Part shown: piece by piece, positions 50,195 to 63,600 of the stretch
Numbering within the stretch: the first letter of the stretch is position 1
How the letters are laid out: every line of letters starts with the position of its first letter
Assembly: GCA_023055505.1 (NCBI GenBank)
Contig: JALIRH010000013.1
Coordinates: 7,192,001-7,256,000 of the forward strand
Reading direction: 5' to 3'
Source of the DNA: Callipepla californica brunnescens
Taxonomy: Eukaryota; Chordata; Aves; Galliformes; Odontophoridae
DNA length: 64,000 nucleotides
Made by a program: the position numbers and the translations under genes
Notes under the pieces: generated by a model
Seen by the model: only the letters and a program-made list of their open reading frames with translations
The model's database searches: none
What the model was told of the DNA's origin: nothing

Positions 50195-51556
50195 ACAAAA
50201 AACCCCATACTTTATTCTTCTCCCCATAGGTTTGGTAGTTAATGACCCATCAAACGCACCGTCATAGCATATAAACTGTTACCATAGTGCTGTACTGGCT
50301 CAAGTCTCTACAGTTGGAAGCTTCACATGACACTCCGACTTGCAAGATTACAATACAAAAAATAAGTAAAGTTTCAAAACCACATTATTTTAGGGCAGGG
50401 ATTTAGGTCAGTTCAAAATACCAAGTCAGAATAGTGGAAGATACTGAAAATGAGACACATGTGGGTTCACACAAACAGAAGTGCAACATTCTCTTTAAGA
50501 ACCAGGCATACCAAAACCCCTCAAAACTACTTCCCCTGTTCTCCCCACCCAGAAATACGCTTCCACCCTACTCCACCACTACTGAAGTCCAAACAAAGTC
50601 TGGAATTTGACTGAATTTATTTTAAGATTTAAGGGGGAAAGAATGCATTGCACAGGAGTGTTGGTAATATCCAAATAGAAATAAGCCAACCCAGTAAGGG
50701 CAAACTGCTAGATGGAACTTCTTGTTACCTAGCGTGCTAGATTATTCAGCTCAACCCTTAGTTAAAAAAAAACAAATGAAAACCAACAACAACACTTAGT
50801 CAAAGCTAATGAAAAAGAAACTCGTGCTCTTGCTATGGGTTGTCCATTGGTTTTTCACTTACAGGTGTGACGTGGCAGAACTACGTTTGTGATGGGTTCA
50901 AAGAAGCTCTGAAGTCTTTGCATACCCTGTGTGAGCACAACCGCTTCCCCAAGGCAGCAGAGCACAGCCAGAAGCAGCCCAGCAGAAGCTGCTCCTGCTC
51001 ACAGCTGTCTGCCTGGCACACAGAAGTGGGAACGTGTTTTTGCAGAGATACAGAACTGTACCTGGGGGTGAGACTTCACTACTGGAAGCCAGGCTCTAAG
51101 CTGGCTCTCGGGACCTAAATCACACTTTTCTTTGGACAATAAATTTCAAGTTGCACTTACTGTCCTATTTTTCAAAAAAGGAATGATGGTCATAAAAAAA
51201 AATAAACAAAAACTATTACCTAAATGCGTTAGTTTCAGCTGAAGCCATCTTCCATCAGAAACCATAGGATCTGATACAACAAAGTTCTCCCTAAGGATGT
51301 TTATGAATAGAGTAGCTCAGTGCTTTATATACTAGTACTGCTGTATTTTGTCTCGTATCAAAAAAGAAAACAACAAAAAAAAAGTGTAACTGCACGTGCA
51401 GGCTCAACTCAAACCACTGTGACGAGCTTCACTGCTCACCCAGAGCCAGCCCCTCTTCCCTTGGGAAAAAAATACGAAGAAAACACAAAATAAAACCAGA
51501 ATGAAACGTCACCGCCGCCCCGCCGGTTCCAGAGGAGCACGTCCCTCCTGGGGTCC
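50195..51556 (-). other. FIP1L2: FIP1L2 3'UTR (estimated extent)
   Basis: AT-rich non-coding sequence runs from the stop to just beyond the minus-strand AATAAA at 50211-50216. The end is inferred from that signal and its T/GT-rich downstream sequence. Confidence 0.55.
50211..50216 (-). terminator. Polyadenylation signal for FIP1L2
   Basis: AATAAA on the minus strand is followed at 50210-50185 by a GGGGTTTTTTGTTTTG-like tract, a typical downstream U/GU-rich element. A more proximal minus-strand AATAAA lies at 50617-50622. Confidence 0.55.
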
Positions 51557-51689
51557 TCACTCCTTGGTGTCCTGCTCCTCTCCCTCCTGGGTGCCATCCT
51601 CACTGGTCTCCTTCTCCTCCTTGCTGCGCTTGTTCTTCTTGTGCTTGTGACGCCGATGGCTCTCCCCTTCCTCGCTCTCATGCTGCTTG
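51557..51689 (-). CDS. FIP1L2: FIP1L2 terminal coding exon
   Basis: The acceptor is tctccacccccag before 51689, with a TGA stop at 51557-51559 on the minus strand. It encodes HESEEGESHRRHKHKKNKRS, then an acidic tail ending EEQDTKE. The first part nearly equals the FIP1L1 C-terminus, while the acidic tail differs. Confidence 0.87.
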
Positions 51690-54600
51690 CTGGGGGTGGA
51701 GAAGGGGAAGGCCTCAGAGCCTGCAGCAGCACAGCTCTGCCACAACCGAGACCCAAACGCACCGACCTCACAGCACAGGCAGAGTGCTTGGATCCAGAAC
51801 AAGAGGAGGCCGAGCAGCAGTGCTGGGGCACCAGGCTGCCATGGCAAAGCTTCCTGCTCACTGGGGATCATCTGGCACCACGTGCAGCCAGACCCGGGTC
51901 AGGCTGTGCCAGCTGCTCCAGGCAGCTGTGGGATGCCCCATGCCACGGGAGCACCCCAGCTGGGCAGGCAGCACGCTGCTGGGAATGCTGTCAGCATCAC
52001 TGCCGTACTGCTCTGATTATTATTTATAAGAAACAGTGTCTCTGTGTCCATCTCACTTCTGAGGGAACTCTGATAGCCTTGCCTCATCACCAGCTTCAAT
52101 ATAAAGCACTGAAGCTGCTGAGAGAAGGATGAGTCCCAAACCTGAGAGATGCTGGGAAGCCTTTGCCCCTCTGAATGCGCTGGGGAAATCCCTGAGGTCA
52201 GAAACAAGAAGTGGGTCAGTGCAGCTGAGAGATGTGGGTTTCCTAAAGGGAGGGTAGGTCCTGATTCTACTTCTGCTTCCTCACAAGTCTCCCACCACTC
52301 CACCAGCTTTGTGCTTTAGAGATCCTCCATCTCCTCAACCACAGCTGTTTCCAGGGCACTGCTGGGGGCACGGACCCAGGATGGCACAGGGCAGCAACCC
52401 CAGCCCAGTATGATGGGGTGGTACACACCTGTGAGCCCCACACTGCTGCCTGCAGCACCTGGCAAGCCCAGCACGCTGTCTCCCAGCAGGGACACGAGGA
52501 AACCAGCAGCTCTGGTTTTGCCCTTGCTGGTTCCTGGCCCCTCTGGAGGATATTAATGCTGGTTTGCCAGCATTCGGTCACTTCTCCTCACAGGTTTAAC
52601 ATCACAGGAGCTCTCTAGAAACTGACCATTGTGTGACAGTAGCAGAATTCAAATTGAGGAGAGAGTACAAGAAAAAGCAAATTAAATGTGTCACGGGGAA
52701 ATGTGTGGTCACTCAGCCCCACAAGCCAGGAAGAGCACAGGACACATTCTTACTGCAGCTGGGACACCAGTGCCAACAGCAGATGCCTGTGGCTGTCCAA
52801 ACCTCTGAAGCTCTGCTTGAAGAGCTGCTGGTTGCAATCTGCTGACTTGTTTAATGAGTGGCTTTGCAGGCATCAAAAGAATGAAAAAAGTAAATGAAAA
52901 AAGAGGCAGTTCTCTCCCCTACATTCACCTCCAGCTACCTGGTGGGCAGCAATGTGGCAGTGGTTTATGCCACAGTGGTGGGTTAACCACCTGTCAGTAA
53001 CTTCTTTCAGATTCCCAGTAACCCCAAAACTACAGTGAAGCTCTTCCATCCACCTGCAAATACGTTAACCACACCCAGGGCACTGCTGAGGGGCTCCAGG
53101 AGGGTCTCTGATGACACACTAGGAGTGGCTTCACATAGAAATCATTCTTTCATTTGCTTCAGAAAAGATAACTATCATTCTGACACTTTGAGCAACACAC
53201 AGAGCATCTGTGTGTGGTTTAAGCAGAGAAGTCACCTCATTTCCAACCAGTAGAGCAGCCCAGTTCTGTAAATCACACCCTCTGATTTGGGCACCACTTT
53301 GGTGAATTCCAGTCTGCTTATGCTGCACTAATTCTGAGTACAGGAAGCTGAGAAATAACCCGTAAAGCTATTAACCTGTTAGGCCAAGATCAGCTCAGCT
53401 TCCATTTTTTTTCCTGTTTCATTTGGATTACGCTCCTAGCCTTTCTTTCCATCCTTTTGTTTCCAAACCTTCAGCAATCTGTCCCTTTTCAGAAAGCTGC
53501 ACCTCTCTGTAAGGATGAGAGCAGCCTTTTGCCTGCAGACGCTGTACAGCAGTTTTTCTGACACTAAGAAGGGGAATTTCTTACAGAGCTGACACGAATT
53601 TCTTCCAAAAGAAAGAAACTGAAGCACCAAAAAAAAAAAAAAAATAATTGAGCAAGTCTGCTCAAGTCATTTCCATGATGTAAAGTGACACAGCAACTCA
53701 GAATTGTCTCAGAGTGGAGACCAGACCTGCTCTACACAGGAACACACAATACTGAAATGAGATGCTTTTGCACTAGGCATACAGTTCCTTAACTCTGGGA
53801 CCCACGCAGCTCTGATGTGGTACCTGGTACAAGCTGACTTCTCTGTGAGACAACACTGCACATTTGTGGCACTGCCTGACATCCTGTGGCACCCTACTGC
53901 AAGCGCCATGCCCTGCCCAGGCACATCCCAGGGCTGCAGCAGAGCACGGGAAGCCAGCGTGACCAAAGCCCACCCTCGGAGCCCCCAGCTCCTTGCCCGC
54001 AGCGCAGGTGTGCTGCCACCAGCAGCCCGGTTCAGCCCCGCGGCCCTTACCGCCTCGAGGACTTGTGCTTGCTGCTCTCCTCCTTGTCGCGGTGCCGGCG
54101 CTCGCGGTGCCGGTCCTCCCGCTCCCGGCTGCGGTCCCGGCTGCGCCGGTAGTCCCGCTCGAAGTCATAGCTGCGCTCCCGGCCGTAGTAGCGGTACCGC
54201 TCGTCCTCGCTGGGAACAGAGTGGGAAGTGAGGCGTGGACAGCATGCTCGTGGGCCCCGAAGTCAGAAGATGTGCTCACAGGAATGAAGAACCCCTCCCC
54301 ACCCAAGTTCTCTGCTACCAACAGCCAGAGGTACTCGTGGTGCTCCTGAAGGCCCAGAATACCTCGTTCCAAATCAAAGGACACACGTTCCTCTTGTCAT
54401 TCTGCCTCCCCAGACACTGCTGGTCCAGAGAGTCTAACTCACAGGAAAGAATTACAAGTTAGGAGACTGCTTTCTTCCTTATGACTTTAAAAACCCACAC
54501 AGTAATTCTGAGAGTCACTGACGGGGTCTTCCTGCCTGCACCCACATATCTGCCTAAGGCTCCTCATCCAACCTACACACAGGGGTGGGCACAATGTACC

Positions 54601-57600
54601 CCAAATCAGGCGCATTCCAGTCTCTTCCCTATTCAAATTTTTGAAGTTGAAGTCTAGCGGGTTAACAAGACCCACTGTGGGAAACAATATTCAGCCTCAG
54701 ATAGAACTGAAGTCTGAAACAGCATACTATGACTCGCAGAAACAATGGACACCTATTTGTCTGGCTTATCAATCACCTGAGAGTGCTAAGGGACTCCATG
54801 GAGCACAGCTACTTGCCCTGCTTGGCAAGCATGCTCCTGGAGGTCAGTGTTCTCAAAAGCACACAAAAATGCCAACAATGTTCTCAGGCAACGTTCTCAG
54901 GAGCAGGCTCTGGCAAGAACCCCCTCAGGAAGTGCAGGAGCCTGGGCTCCTCACACTGCAGTACGCTTGCCTTTGGCTCAGGTCGGCACCATTTCCTCCT
55001 GCAGTGTCCATAAGCTCAACATTAAAGTCTAGGAAATGCTGCCCATTTTGCTCTGTGTCAGACTGTACATTCTGGTCATGTTCTGAATGGTGGCACTTCT
55101 GATCCTGAAGCCTGCACAACACTGATGCTGCTTGGGGCAGAAATACCACAGGCACCCAGGGCAGAGCATGTAAGGGATGGGCTCAGGATGTGCTGCAGCT
55201 GAGCCTTCATGTGAGATCTAACTCAACACTGGGAAGCTGAAGCTCCCTCTCCCACATGCTCCCAGCACTGCTGCCACCTGCTCCCATCAGCTCCCAGCTA
55301 GGTGGCTGCTCCAGCACTGCTCAGGAGCACCCAGCATCTCCTGAAGGGTTCCTGTTCCCTGGCTGGCTCCTGGTGACTGGTACCCCTGACCTGATGCCTC
55401 TGCAGGACAGCTGAGCAATGCACAGCTTCTCTCTTTGATGTGACAGCTTCATTTATGAGACAAGAAGCAACAGCTTTTATGGCTGCTGTTTCACACTGAG
55501 CTGTAAAACACCAAGTAAACAGAGAGGGGCTATTCTATTCCCCAGCCTCACATTACAGGTGGGAGAGCAAGCAGAACTGGTCCTGCTGGATTAAACAAAA
55601 AGAAAAGAAGCAGGAGATCAGACAGTGACACTGGCTCCTGGCTCTGTCTCCTATTGATCCCAAGTATGCTTTGCCAGAAGATGTAACTGGTACAGTCCCA
55701 TCCTGTGAGCAAACACCTTTCCACACCCAGGAGAAGGCCAAGCCCCACAGGCAGCTGTGAGCAGGCCCCCGCCAGGCCCCAGCACTCACTTGTTGTACTC
55801 GCTGGTGGTGGGCGTGCGGTCCCTGTCCCGTTCCCGCTCCCGATCCCGCTCCCGCTCGCGCCGTGAGCCCGAGTACTCCCAGTGACTGCTGCCAGAGCCG
55901 CTCGTGCCTTTGTCCACCGTGGTCACCCAGGGCGTGTGGGACGTGGAGATGGGTGGGTAGCTGATGAAACCCGAGTCTGCAGCAAGAGAACAGCAACCCC
56001 GTTTGTCTGGAGCAGTAACAGCAGCCTTCCCACCCCTCCATCCCTGCAGCCATACCCCAGTCAGACAGCTGGACCTAAAGGTGGTGCCCTGCTCTTGGAG
56101 ACAGCAAAGGCCCAGCTTCTCACAGTGTCCACATCTCCCTGTTCACCTTTACCCGTTCACTAAGAGCATGTGAACACCTTTTCCCTGAGGAAGACATGAT
56201 CAAGACCAGATATTTACTAGTGTTGTTCCAAAACCACCCCTGCTCTTTATGCCAGGGCTACGCAATACTGTAGCTCTCTGCTGGTCCTCCTGTGGAGGAG
56301 GCACTATGGGGTCTCCACCAAAAAAAGCTCTAGTCCATTCCTCCCAGACATCCTGTTTTAGATGGCAAAGGGGCATACAGAGCTGGGCCTTCTTCTGCTG
56401 CCAAGTCAGCCAAGATTAGCCAGCAATTACAAGGTCCCACCTCTGGGCTCTAAGGAAGCAGCTGGGACAGCAGCTGTGATTTAAGGACACCCTCCGATGA
56501 GCCCAGAGCAACCAGTAGGTCCCAACTCAGGCACTGACCTGCAGGACCTGCCCAGCTGGATCAGGGCATGGCCCCATGCCACTGGTCACTGAGGAAAGGG
56601 GAGAGGACAGAGCACTGCAGGCATGGCTGCGATAGGGAAGAAAACCTAAAGGTCTGGCACCGTCTTTGCCACTAGAGAACCAAAGACATCTGCCTGCAGG
56701 CAAGGAAGATGATAAATTGTAGGAGGAGGGCACTCGAAAGCTAATGGAGATGTAAAGCTGATGGTTGTGCTTGTCCCTGTAGGGTGTGGGAAAAGGAAGA
56801 GCTAGTGTGCATGCAAACAAGCGTAAGAAAATGCTGCTGAGGCACAGAGGAAGATTCTCTGTAGCTGTGTACCTACACTGAGAGCAGTGAGTTTAGGCTT
56901 AGGACTCGACTACAGAACTGTCTCTGCTGCAGTATGGGCCATGTTCATCTTTCTGAACACCTTATGGAATAGTCAGATCCAGTGTGTTTCTGGTGACTGT
57001 GACAGTTTGGGGCACAAGCAAGGTTCTAGAGTCAAAGAAAGCACGATGTCTGTGAGACTGTGAAAACATCAGTGAAGAGATGTGACAGTCTGACTGCTCC
57101 TTGTCCTCAGTACTCACCAGCAGAGTTGTAGCCAAATGGAGGGGGCTGTCTGTTGTTGTAGCTGGCTGGCTGCCTTTGGAGAGAGAAGAGAATGGAATGC
57201 AGGTTACTCACTTCAGCAGCCTTTGGCTAAACCACCTGTACATTTAACCCACATTTTAGGAAGAACATCCTCACAGGAAACCCCTGGTTGCAGTGACTGT
57301 TTAACTTTGCATTGTAAATTCTTAGCAATGCCCACAGGTGCAGTTGCTTTGTCACACCTTTTGAAGCTGCTTTACCTCAACTGCTTGCCTTGCTTCACCC
57401 CTCCCTGGTGTAACCCAGGCACAGAAAGCTTCCTGGGAAATAACCCATGCTTATGAAGTACCTGGAGACTCACAGGAAACATCTGGATGAATGCAACACG
57501 CTATCAACTGCTCTGCAGTATGCTTATGTGCAACCCTAGTACTTACTGACTCCTTCCCGTGCTATTAGCACAACAAACCAAGGCAAACCAGTGCAATCAA

Positions 57601-60600
57601 TCAGCACCTTGCTAAGAGAATTCAATCCAGAATCTCTTCCCATCTCCCACCCCAGACCAAACCTAGACTAGCAACCACTGGCACTGACTTCAGGTGAATC
57701 CTGCACTGCTCCTGACCATGGGGAGCCCACCCCAGGCACAGCCTTACCCATCCAGCGTTGGGATGAGGAGAGCTGGTGGTGGTGCCAGAGGCGGCGGGAA
57801 CAGCCCTAAACACAGAAGGGAAATCATCACACAGAGACCACAGCCGTGCTTGAGGGGAACAAGACTACATGGCTGCTTACAGGTAAATGCAGTTAAAGTT
57901 TAAAATAAAATGGAATGTTTCAACAAGGACCTGCTGGGAATGCAGTATTTTCCTTTAGGGTTACATCTCCAACCAAAATAAAAACTAGCCGTGCTAGTTT
58001 TGTAGGGCTACTGAAAGAAAAATAAAGGAAGAGCTACCTTATATTTTGGCTCATTCATCATAAATGTAAGATTAATTATGGCATAAACATTAATCTTTAC
58101 AGTCCTGTGGAAGACAGAAGCATGGGTTTTGAGATGCAGTTGCAACTATAGCAAAGGTTTTCATTGCTCCGTTGATTAAAGTGAGAATGAGAAAGTTACA
58201 AAAGTTGTTGCCCATCACTGCTCTTTAAAGCCAACTTTCTGAGCATACATTCATACAACTAAAAATCATAAGAAGACATGGCACCAACAAGGCAGAGACC
58301 ATAGGCTAAAAACAGTCCATTTCTAACAAATGAAGAGTTTATATATAGGACCACAAGGCACTATACTCAGAAAGGAGTTTTAAGCAGTTTACAAAGGGAA
58401 CCTGCAGAAGTGACATAAGCCTTGAAAGCCAAACTCCTCAATATTAATGGATGTGAAAGTGAGAAGGACATGCCAATTGCTCCTCAGGGAACTACTTAAA
58501 CTTCTGTTCCTAACTGCAAGCAACCATTGGTTTGATTTTGCATGAAATGTATATATTTATCACTAAACATCAACAACAACAAAAAAAAGCACACTGTTCT
58601 GATGGAAAAGATAGGAGCCATCTGCCCATTTGCAGCTGTTTATGTTCTAGCCAGCAGCTCCAGGCTTCTCTTCAAATCCATGGAGACTGAGCCAGCTCAG
58701 CTGATGAAACCTGGGACAGTTCATCACCTCTTCCTGTAAGCATCTAAAGTAGGTCAGCAGAACCCCTCCCAGAAAGAGGGTCTCACTGCAACAGAAGCAG
58801 CCTGAAGTCTCTAACTCACCTCGCAGAGACCTGTGCTGCAAACAAGTTAAAAAGCATCTAAGGGTGAGATGTTTTTTTCTAGTATGAAAGACATCTTCCA
58901 ATAAAATACAATGCCTAGAGCATTTCAATCACATTTGCTCAGCAAGTGTAAGTACTTCAAAATGCTACTGTTATAAACACCTCACTATAATGGTGGTGGA
59001 TCACCTTCATTACCATAATTAGCAGGTATCCTCCTTCATCTCCCTTTTTCAACCTGGTTACCTGCATTGTAGTTCCTTGCAACAGCCTAGTTATTTCTTC
59101 CACCTTACTCCTCCCAAATAACTTCAGTCTAAATGCACCTGACTAGCATCTGGGTGCTGCAACATCTAGAATCAAGAACAGCATTTGCATCCAGTTTCAC
59201 TACAATACAATTTTCTAAATCCAAGTTTACTACGAGCAGGCTCCTTTAAGGACTACAAGAAGAACCAGCTCTGCAATGTTAATGTACACTGAGAGGAGCA
59301 CAAAGAGTGATGTTTTAACAAACAGAAATTATCTCAGTTTCAGAGATAGCCCATCTGGTAGAGGTTTTCTGTATTCCTATTTGGGAAGCCTTGGGCATAC
59401 CATGAACACAAGAGCACAAACACAAAAGCCGTGCAACAAGTCCAACATGTCTGACACACAGTGAGGACAAGCACATTAAGTCCAAAAAAGTGCTTTGAGT
59501 GCAGACCTTTTGCAAGTAGATGAATCAAGTGTACAGTGTAACGCAGAGGCAGTGGCCTGACTGCACGTATGTGGTGGCCACCAGCCCTGGATTTACAGAT
59601 GTACAGCATCTAGTCAGAACTATGGCTACACAAATTGCTGCAGTTTTTTTCAGATTTAAGTGGCCTTTGCTACCTTTAATTCAATGCCTGGATTGTTCTT
59701 CAGATTTAAAAGGAAAAAAAGAAAAGAATTATGAATCCCTAGTAATTATTATTCAGGCCCAAAATACAAGATAAGCAGCCAGAGTTCAGCACTGCATTGG
59801 AGTTTATTAGCCAAAGATTAACTGTGATCTAAAACGGGCCTTGGTGTCATCCTCTTTCAAGTTACTTAATCCAAATGCTCAATAGGGCCACCTGTGCATG
59901 CTGTTGTTATTAGAGCAAGTTAACACCTACCTGGAATAGGACCGGGCGGTGGCAGACCTATGGAAAGGAACGAGCAAGAAAAACAAGTGAGGACAACAGG
60001 AAAAGCATGCAGCCCTCTGTACCTCAAGCTATAGTTTTTGAACAAATGCCATTTCAAAAATGGTCAAATGCTAAAATGGCTGATGGGGACACTGAGCAAT
60101 GATTGGTAAAGCCTAAGGACCTGCTGCCTGACTGCAGGACTAAACCTCTGATTTGCTGAGCCTGGGATGCCCCAGCCTGCAGCCCCAGGATGTCTGCACC
60201 GCTCAGCGCTCACCTGGAGGGTGCAGTGGTGGTGGCACAGAGGTGACAGGTGGAGGAGGGTGCAGGAAGTGCGGTGGAGGCGGTCCGGCGAGGGGGGGTG
60301 GTGGAGGGCCGGCTGGGGGAGCAAAGGGCTGCTGCTGGGGGGGCTGCTGTGGCTGCGCCGGCTGCTGGGGCTGCTGTGGGGGCTGGGGTTTGCTTCCGTG
60401 ATCCCCGAGAACCTTGGGAGGCAGAGGAAAAGAAAACTGTTTTAAGCTATTAGTTCCTGAAAAAAGGACCTCGATGCACCAGCATAAAGGAAGTGAATCA
60501 GCCAAACGGGCCCTGCTATACCTGACAGATTAGGCTGTGCTGGGCCTGGGCACAGCACTCCTTCAGGAGGAAGAAAGCAAACAACATACTTACAAACATA

Positions 60601-63600
60601 CCTTCTCGTAAGCAGAACAGCAGCACGACCAGATTCAAGTAGTATGCACAACTGTGCAAGACAGCTCAACATTTCAGTGCTACAAACACCATCTGATCCA
60701 CTTCTGAGAGGCTGAATTCAGCCTCCAACACAACAGTCACCTGCACAGGCTTCCAAACAAGAGCAGCCATCCTTAAGGGTGACACCACACTGCTTCCTAT
60801 TTGTCTTCTTTTTGTCTTTTTAAAATCCAGTTCGTCTTTCACAAGGACAAAAAGAAGAGTCCAAATTCTGCTCTAGATTGTGTCCATGTAGGTCAGAGGA
60901 AGACCAGATTCACATCTCTGACAAAAGTAGGTTAAACACATGCTACTGCTGAAGGAATGATCAATATGTAGGGAGACCAGAATGACTTGGCAACACAGGT
61001 ACCAATGCTTCTAAGTGGGAGGAACAATAACCAACTTTCTCATAGCAAATTCCTTTTTCGGCCTCAGTTGGTAGAAGCTGGGAACTGACCACTAAGAAGT
61101 AAACAGACCATGAAAATACATGTGAAAACAAAACAGAAACTGTGCTCAGAAAGGGTAGTGTCTTTTTTTTTTGTTTGTCTGTTTGTTTTGTGTGAATTAA
61201 GGGTGGTTAGTAAGGTGATAAGAGATGAGTTCTTGCCATATAAGCCTACCAGAAATTGATGGACGTAAGAGATCTGAAATGGATCCAGTTTGAAGCTCCA
61301 GGCTTTTACTTCTTTTAAGATTCAGTAACACAGGCCCACTCCAAATCTGAAGTGCAGATGATGTCTCATGATGCTTAGTCTAAATGTTACTCTGAAGAAA
61401 TGCAAGCCCCTCACAGAAGTTCTCCACTACAAGATTGGAAATTCCAACCTAACAGTGGAGGGGAAGGGAAAAATCCACGTGGGAGCCCCCCAGCTCAGCA
61501 ATCTGAGAATACCTTGGGAGATCCAATAAGAAAGGGAAACTGGGCATTCCCATCCAGATGGGAAGGTTGGTGTTTGACAGGACAATCCCTAGCTCCTAGC
61601 AAGGTAAAGCTTTTAGCACCAAAGTTAACTCAGCCTGCAAAAGAGAGTGATACATGCATACACATTAGGAGGGGTGATACTACTACTCTATAGATGGAAC
61701 AGTTATATGGCAGATCAGGAATGCACAGACTTTTATCAGGGCTCACTGAAAACGCAGCAAAAAAATCAGATTATTTTCAAGGCAGCTCAGAACATTTACC
61801 TGAATTGGATTTTCTTCAGAGGCATGCTTATCACGTCGCCTTCCTTCCACTCTCCTGATTGTGCCTGCCTGGCCACCGATCACATCAATCGTCCCACCCA
61901 GCTTCCTGGTACAAAGCAGATGCATCTTTTTAGGCTCAAAAATAAATAATTGAATAATAATTCCAGAAATATGCTGAATGAAAAACAATATTTATCAAGA
62001 GAAGCCTTCAGCACGACAAGTCTAGATTTCTCTTAGTTTCTGTCCAGTCTTCCGACTGATGCTGATGCCACTGAAACTATTTACAAATCAGATTGTTAGA
62101 CGCTTTCTCTCCCATCCCCCAGCACTCTGTCAGTCAAAAAAAGTTCTGCCATTGTCTTCAGCAAAGTCAAGACTGAATCTCTGAACAAAAGTATACTCAT
62201 GTAGCAAACTGCATTCTGGTTTGTACTTCTACGTCCGTACCCACATCATGCTCAGGACAAGACCATTTTTTATGAGCTTACTGTAACACCATTACAAGTT
62301 TGAGAGAGAGAGAGGCATCCACAAGGGAAGTTCAAGAGCCTCTCATCCTACAACTACAAAGCAATAGATTTGTGTAAATTTGGCCTTAGACATGCTTTCC
62401 ACCAGTTCTGATAGAAAAGAAAACCAAAACATTTTAACTTTTTCCATTTAGCAGAATTTTCTGACTCTATAGGCAGTTTAGACAAGGTGAACAAAAACCA
62501 AGCCAGCTAGCCAGGGAGATTAAAGATTTCTCAGTGAAACCTGCTTACTTTGTCTAAGGAAAAAAGGAAATGTCATTGCTAAGCCCATGATTTAGCAGGG
62601 TCTGTGGTGATACCGCAGGGGGAAATGACTTCAAGCTTAAAGAGGGTAGATTTAGGTTAGATATAAGGAAAAAGTCTTTTACAGTGAGGGTGGTGAGGCA
62701 CTGGAACAGGTTGCCCAGTGATGTGGTTGATGCCCCATCCCTGGAGTCTTTCAGGGTGAGGCTGGATAAAACCCTGGGCAACCTGACTGAGCTCTGCATG
62801 TCCCTGTTCATTGCAGGGGAGTTGGACTAGATGACCTTTGAAGGTCCCTTCCAACTTAAACAATTCTATGATTCTATTCTATGATTCTGGCTGATGCTCC
62901 AGTGCATGAGGATATTCCTCCTGGTCCATTAACCTGCATCAGTATTTCCAAAACAAGACTGCAAGTTAAAATGGACAAAAATGCAGCATAATTAAAACAG
63001 CACCAGCTTCCCTTACAAGGCTGTAGATTTCTTGAAGTCTGGGAGGGATGCATAACATCTGGAAGAAACAGGACCAATCTAATGACACTATGAACAATGA
63101 CAGAAATACTAGCAAAGTGAGGGAAGTGCTCGCATGCAAACAGACCAAGAAGTGATTTATAAGCTTATTCTTGAAGTATTTGGTTGATTCTCTCTCAGAC
63201 AAAACTTTATGTGGAAAAGGGAAAGCTGGGATGTAAGACTAATCCATGCAAGATAGGACTCCAAGTCCCTGACCTTTCTAGTCCCTCACAACTTTATTTT
63301 TCCTGAAGCTTTTGATTAAAAAAATCTACTATCTTATAAAGTCGAAGTGATTTTCCCTGCAGTGGCTGTCAATCAAAGTAACCCTTCTTCTTATGGCAGG
63401 AAGATACAAATTGGTACACATCTAGCACTGTAGCACATATTTTCAGAAACCAATAGCTCCTCTCATCAGTTGCCAAACATGTAATTCATCCTCATTTAAA
63501 AGCAAAGATTAACATCAAGGGAAGAAGAAAAAGCCAAGTAAGCATGAGCAGTCAAGCAAGGCATGCTTTTGAAGCTGAGGGGTTTGTCCTGTGCTTCCCA

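Larger units (their letters stand above)
54210..60213 (-). other. FIP1L2: FIP1L2 introns between exons at 54209 and 60214
   Basis: Apart from the exons listed separately, no repeats or RNA genes were recognised. The largest intron is 57806-59930. Confidence 0.5.

Noticed and set aside
51641..52132. 163-codon plus-strand frame
   Set aside because: It overlaps the FIP1L2 terminal exon in antisense and has no domain or codon pattern of its own.
60153..60453. Gly/Ala-rich plus-strand frames
   Set aside because: They are antisense shadows of the FIP1L2 proline/glutamine exon.
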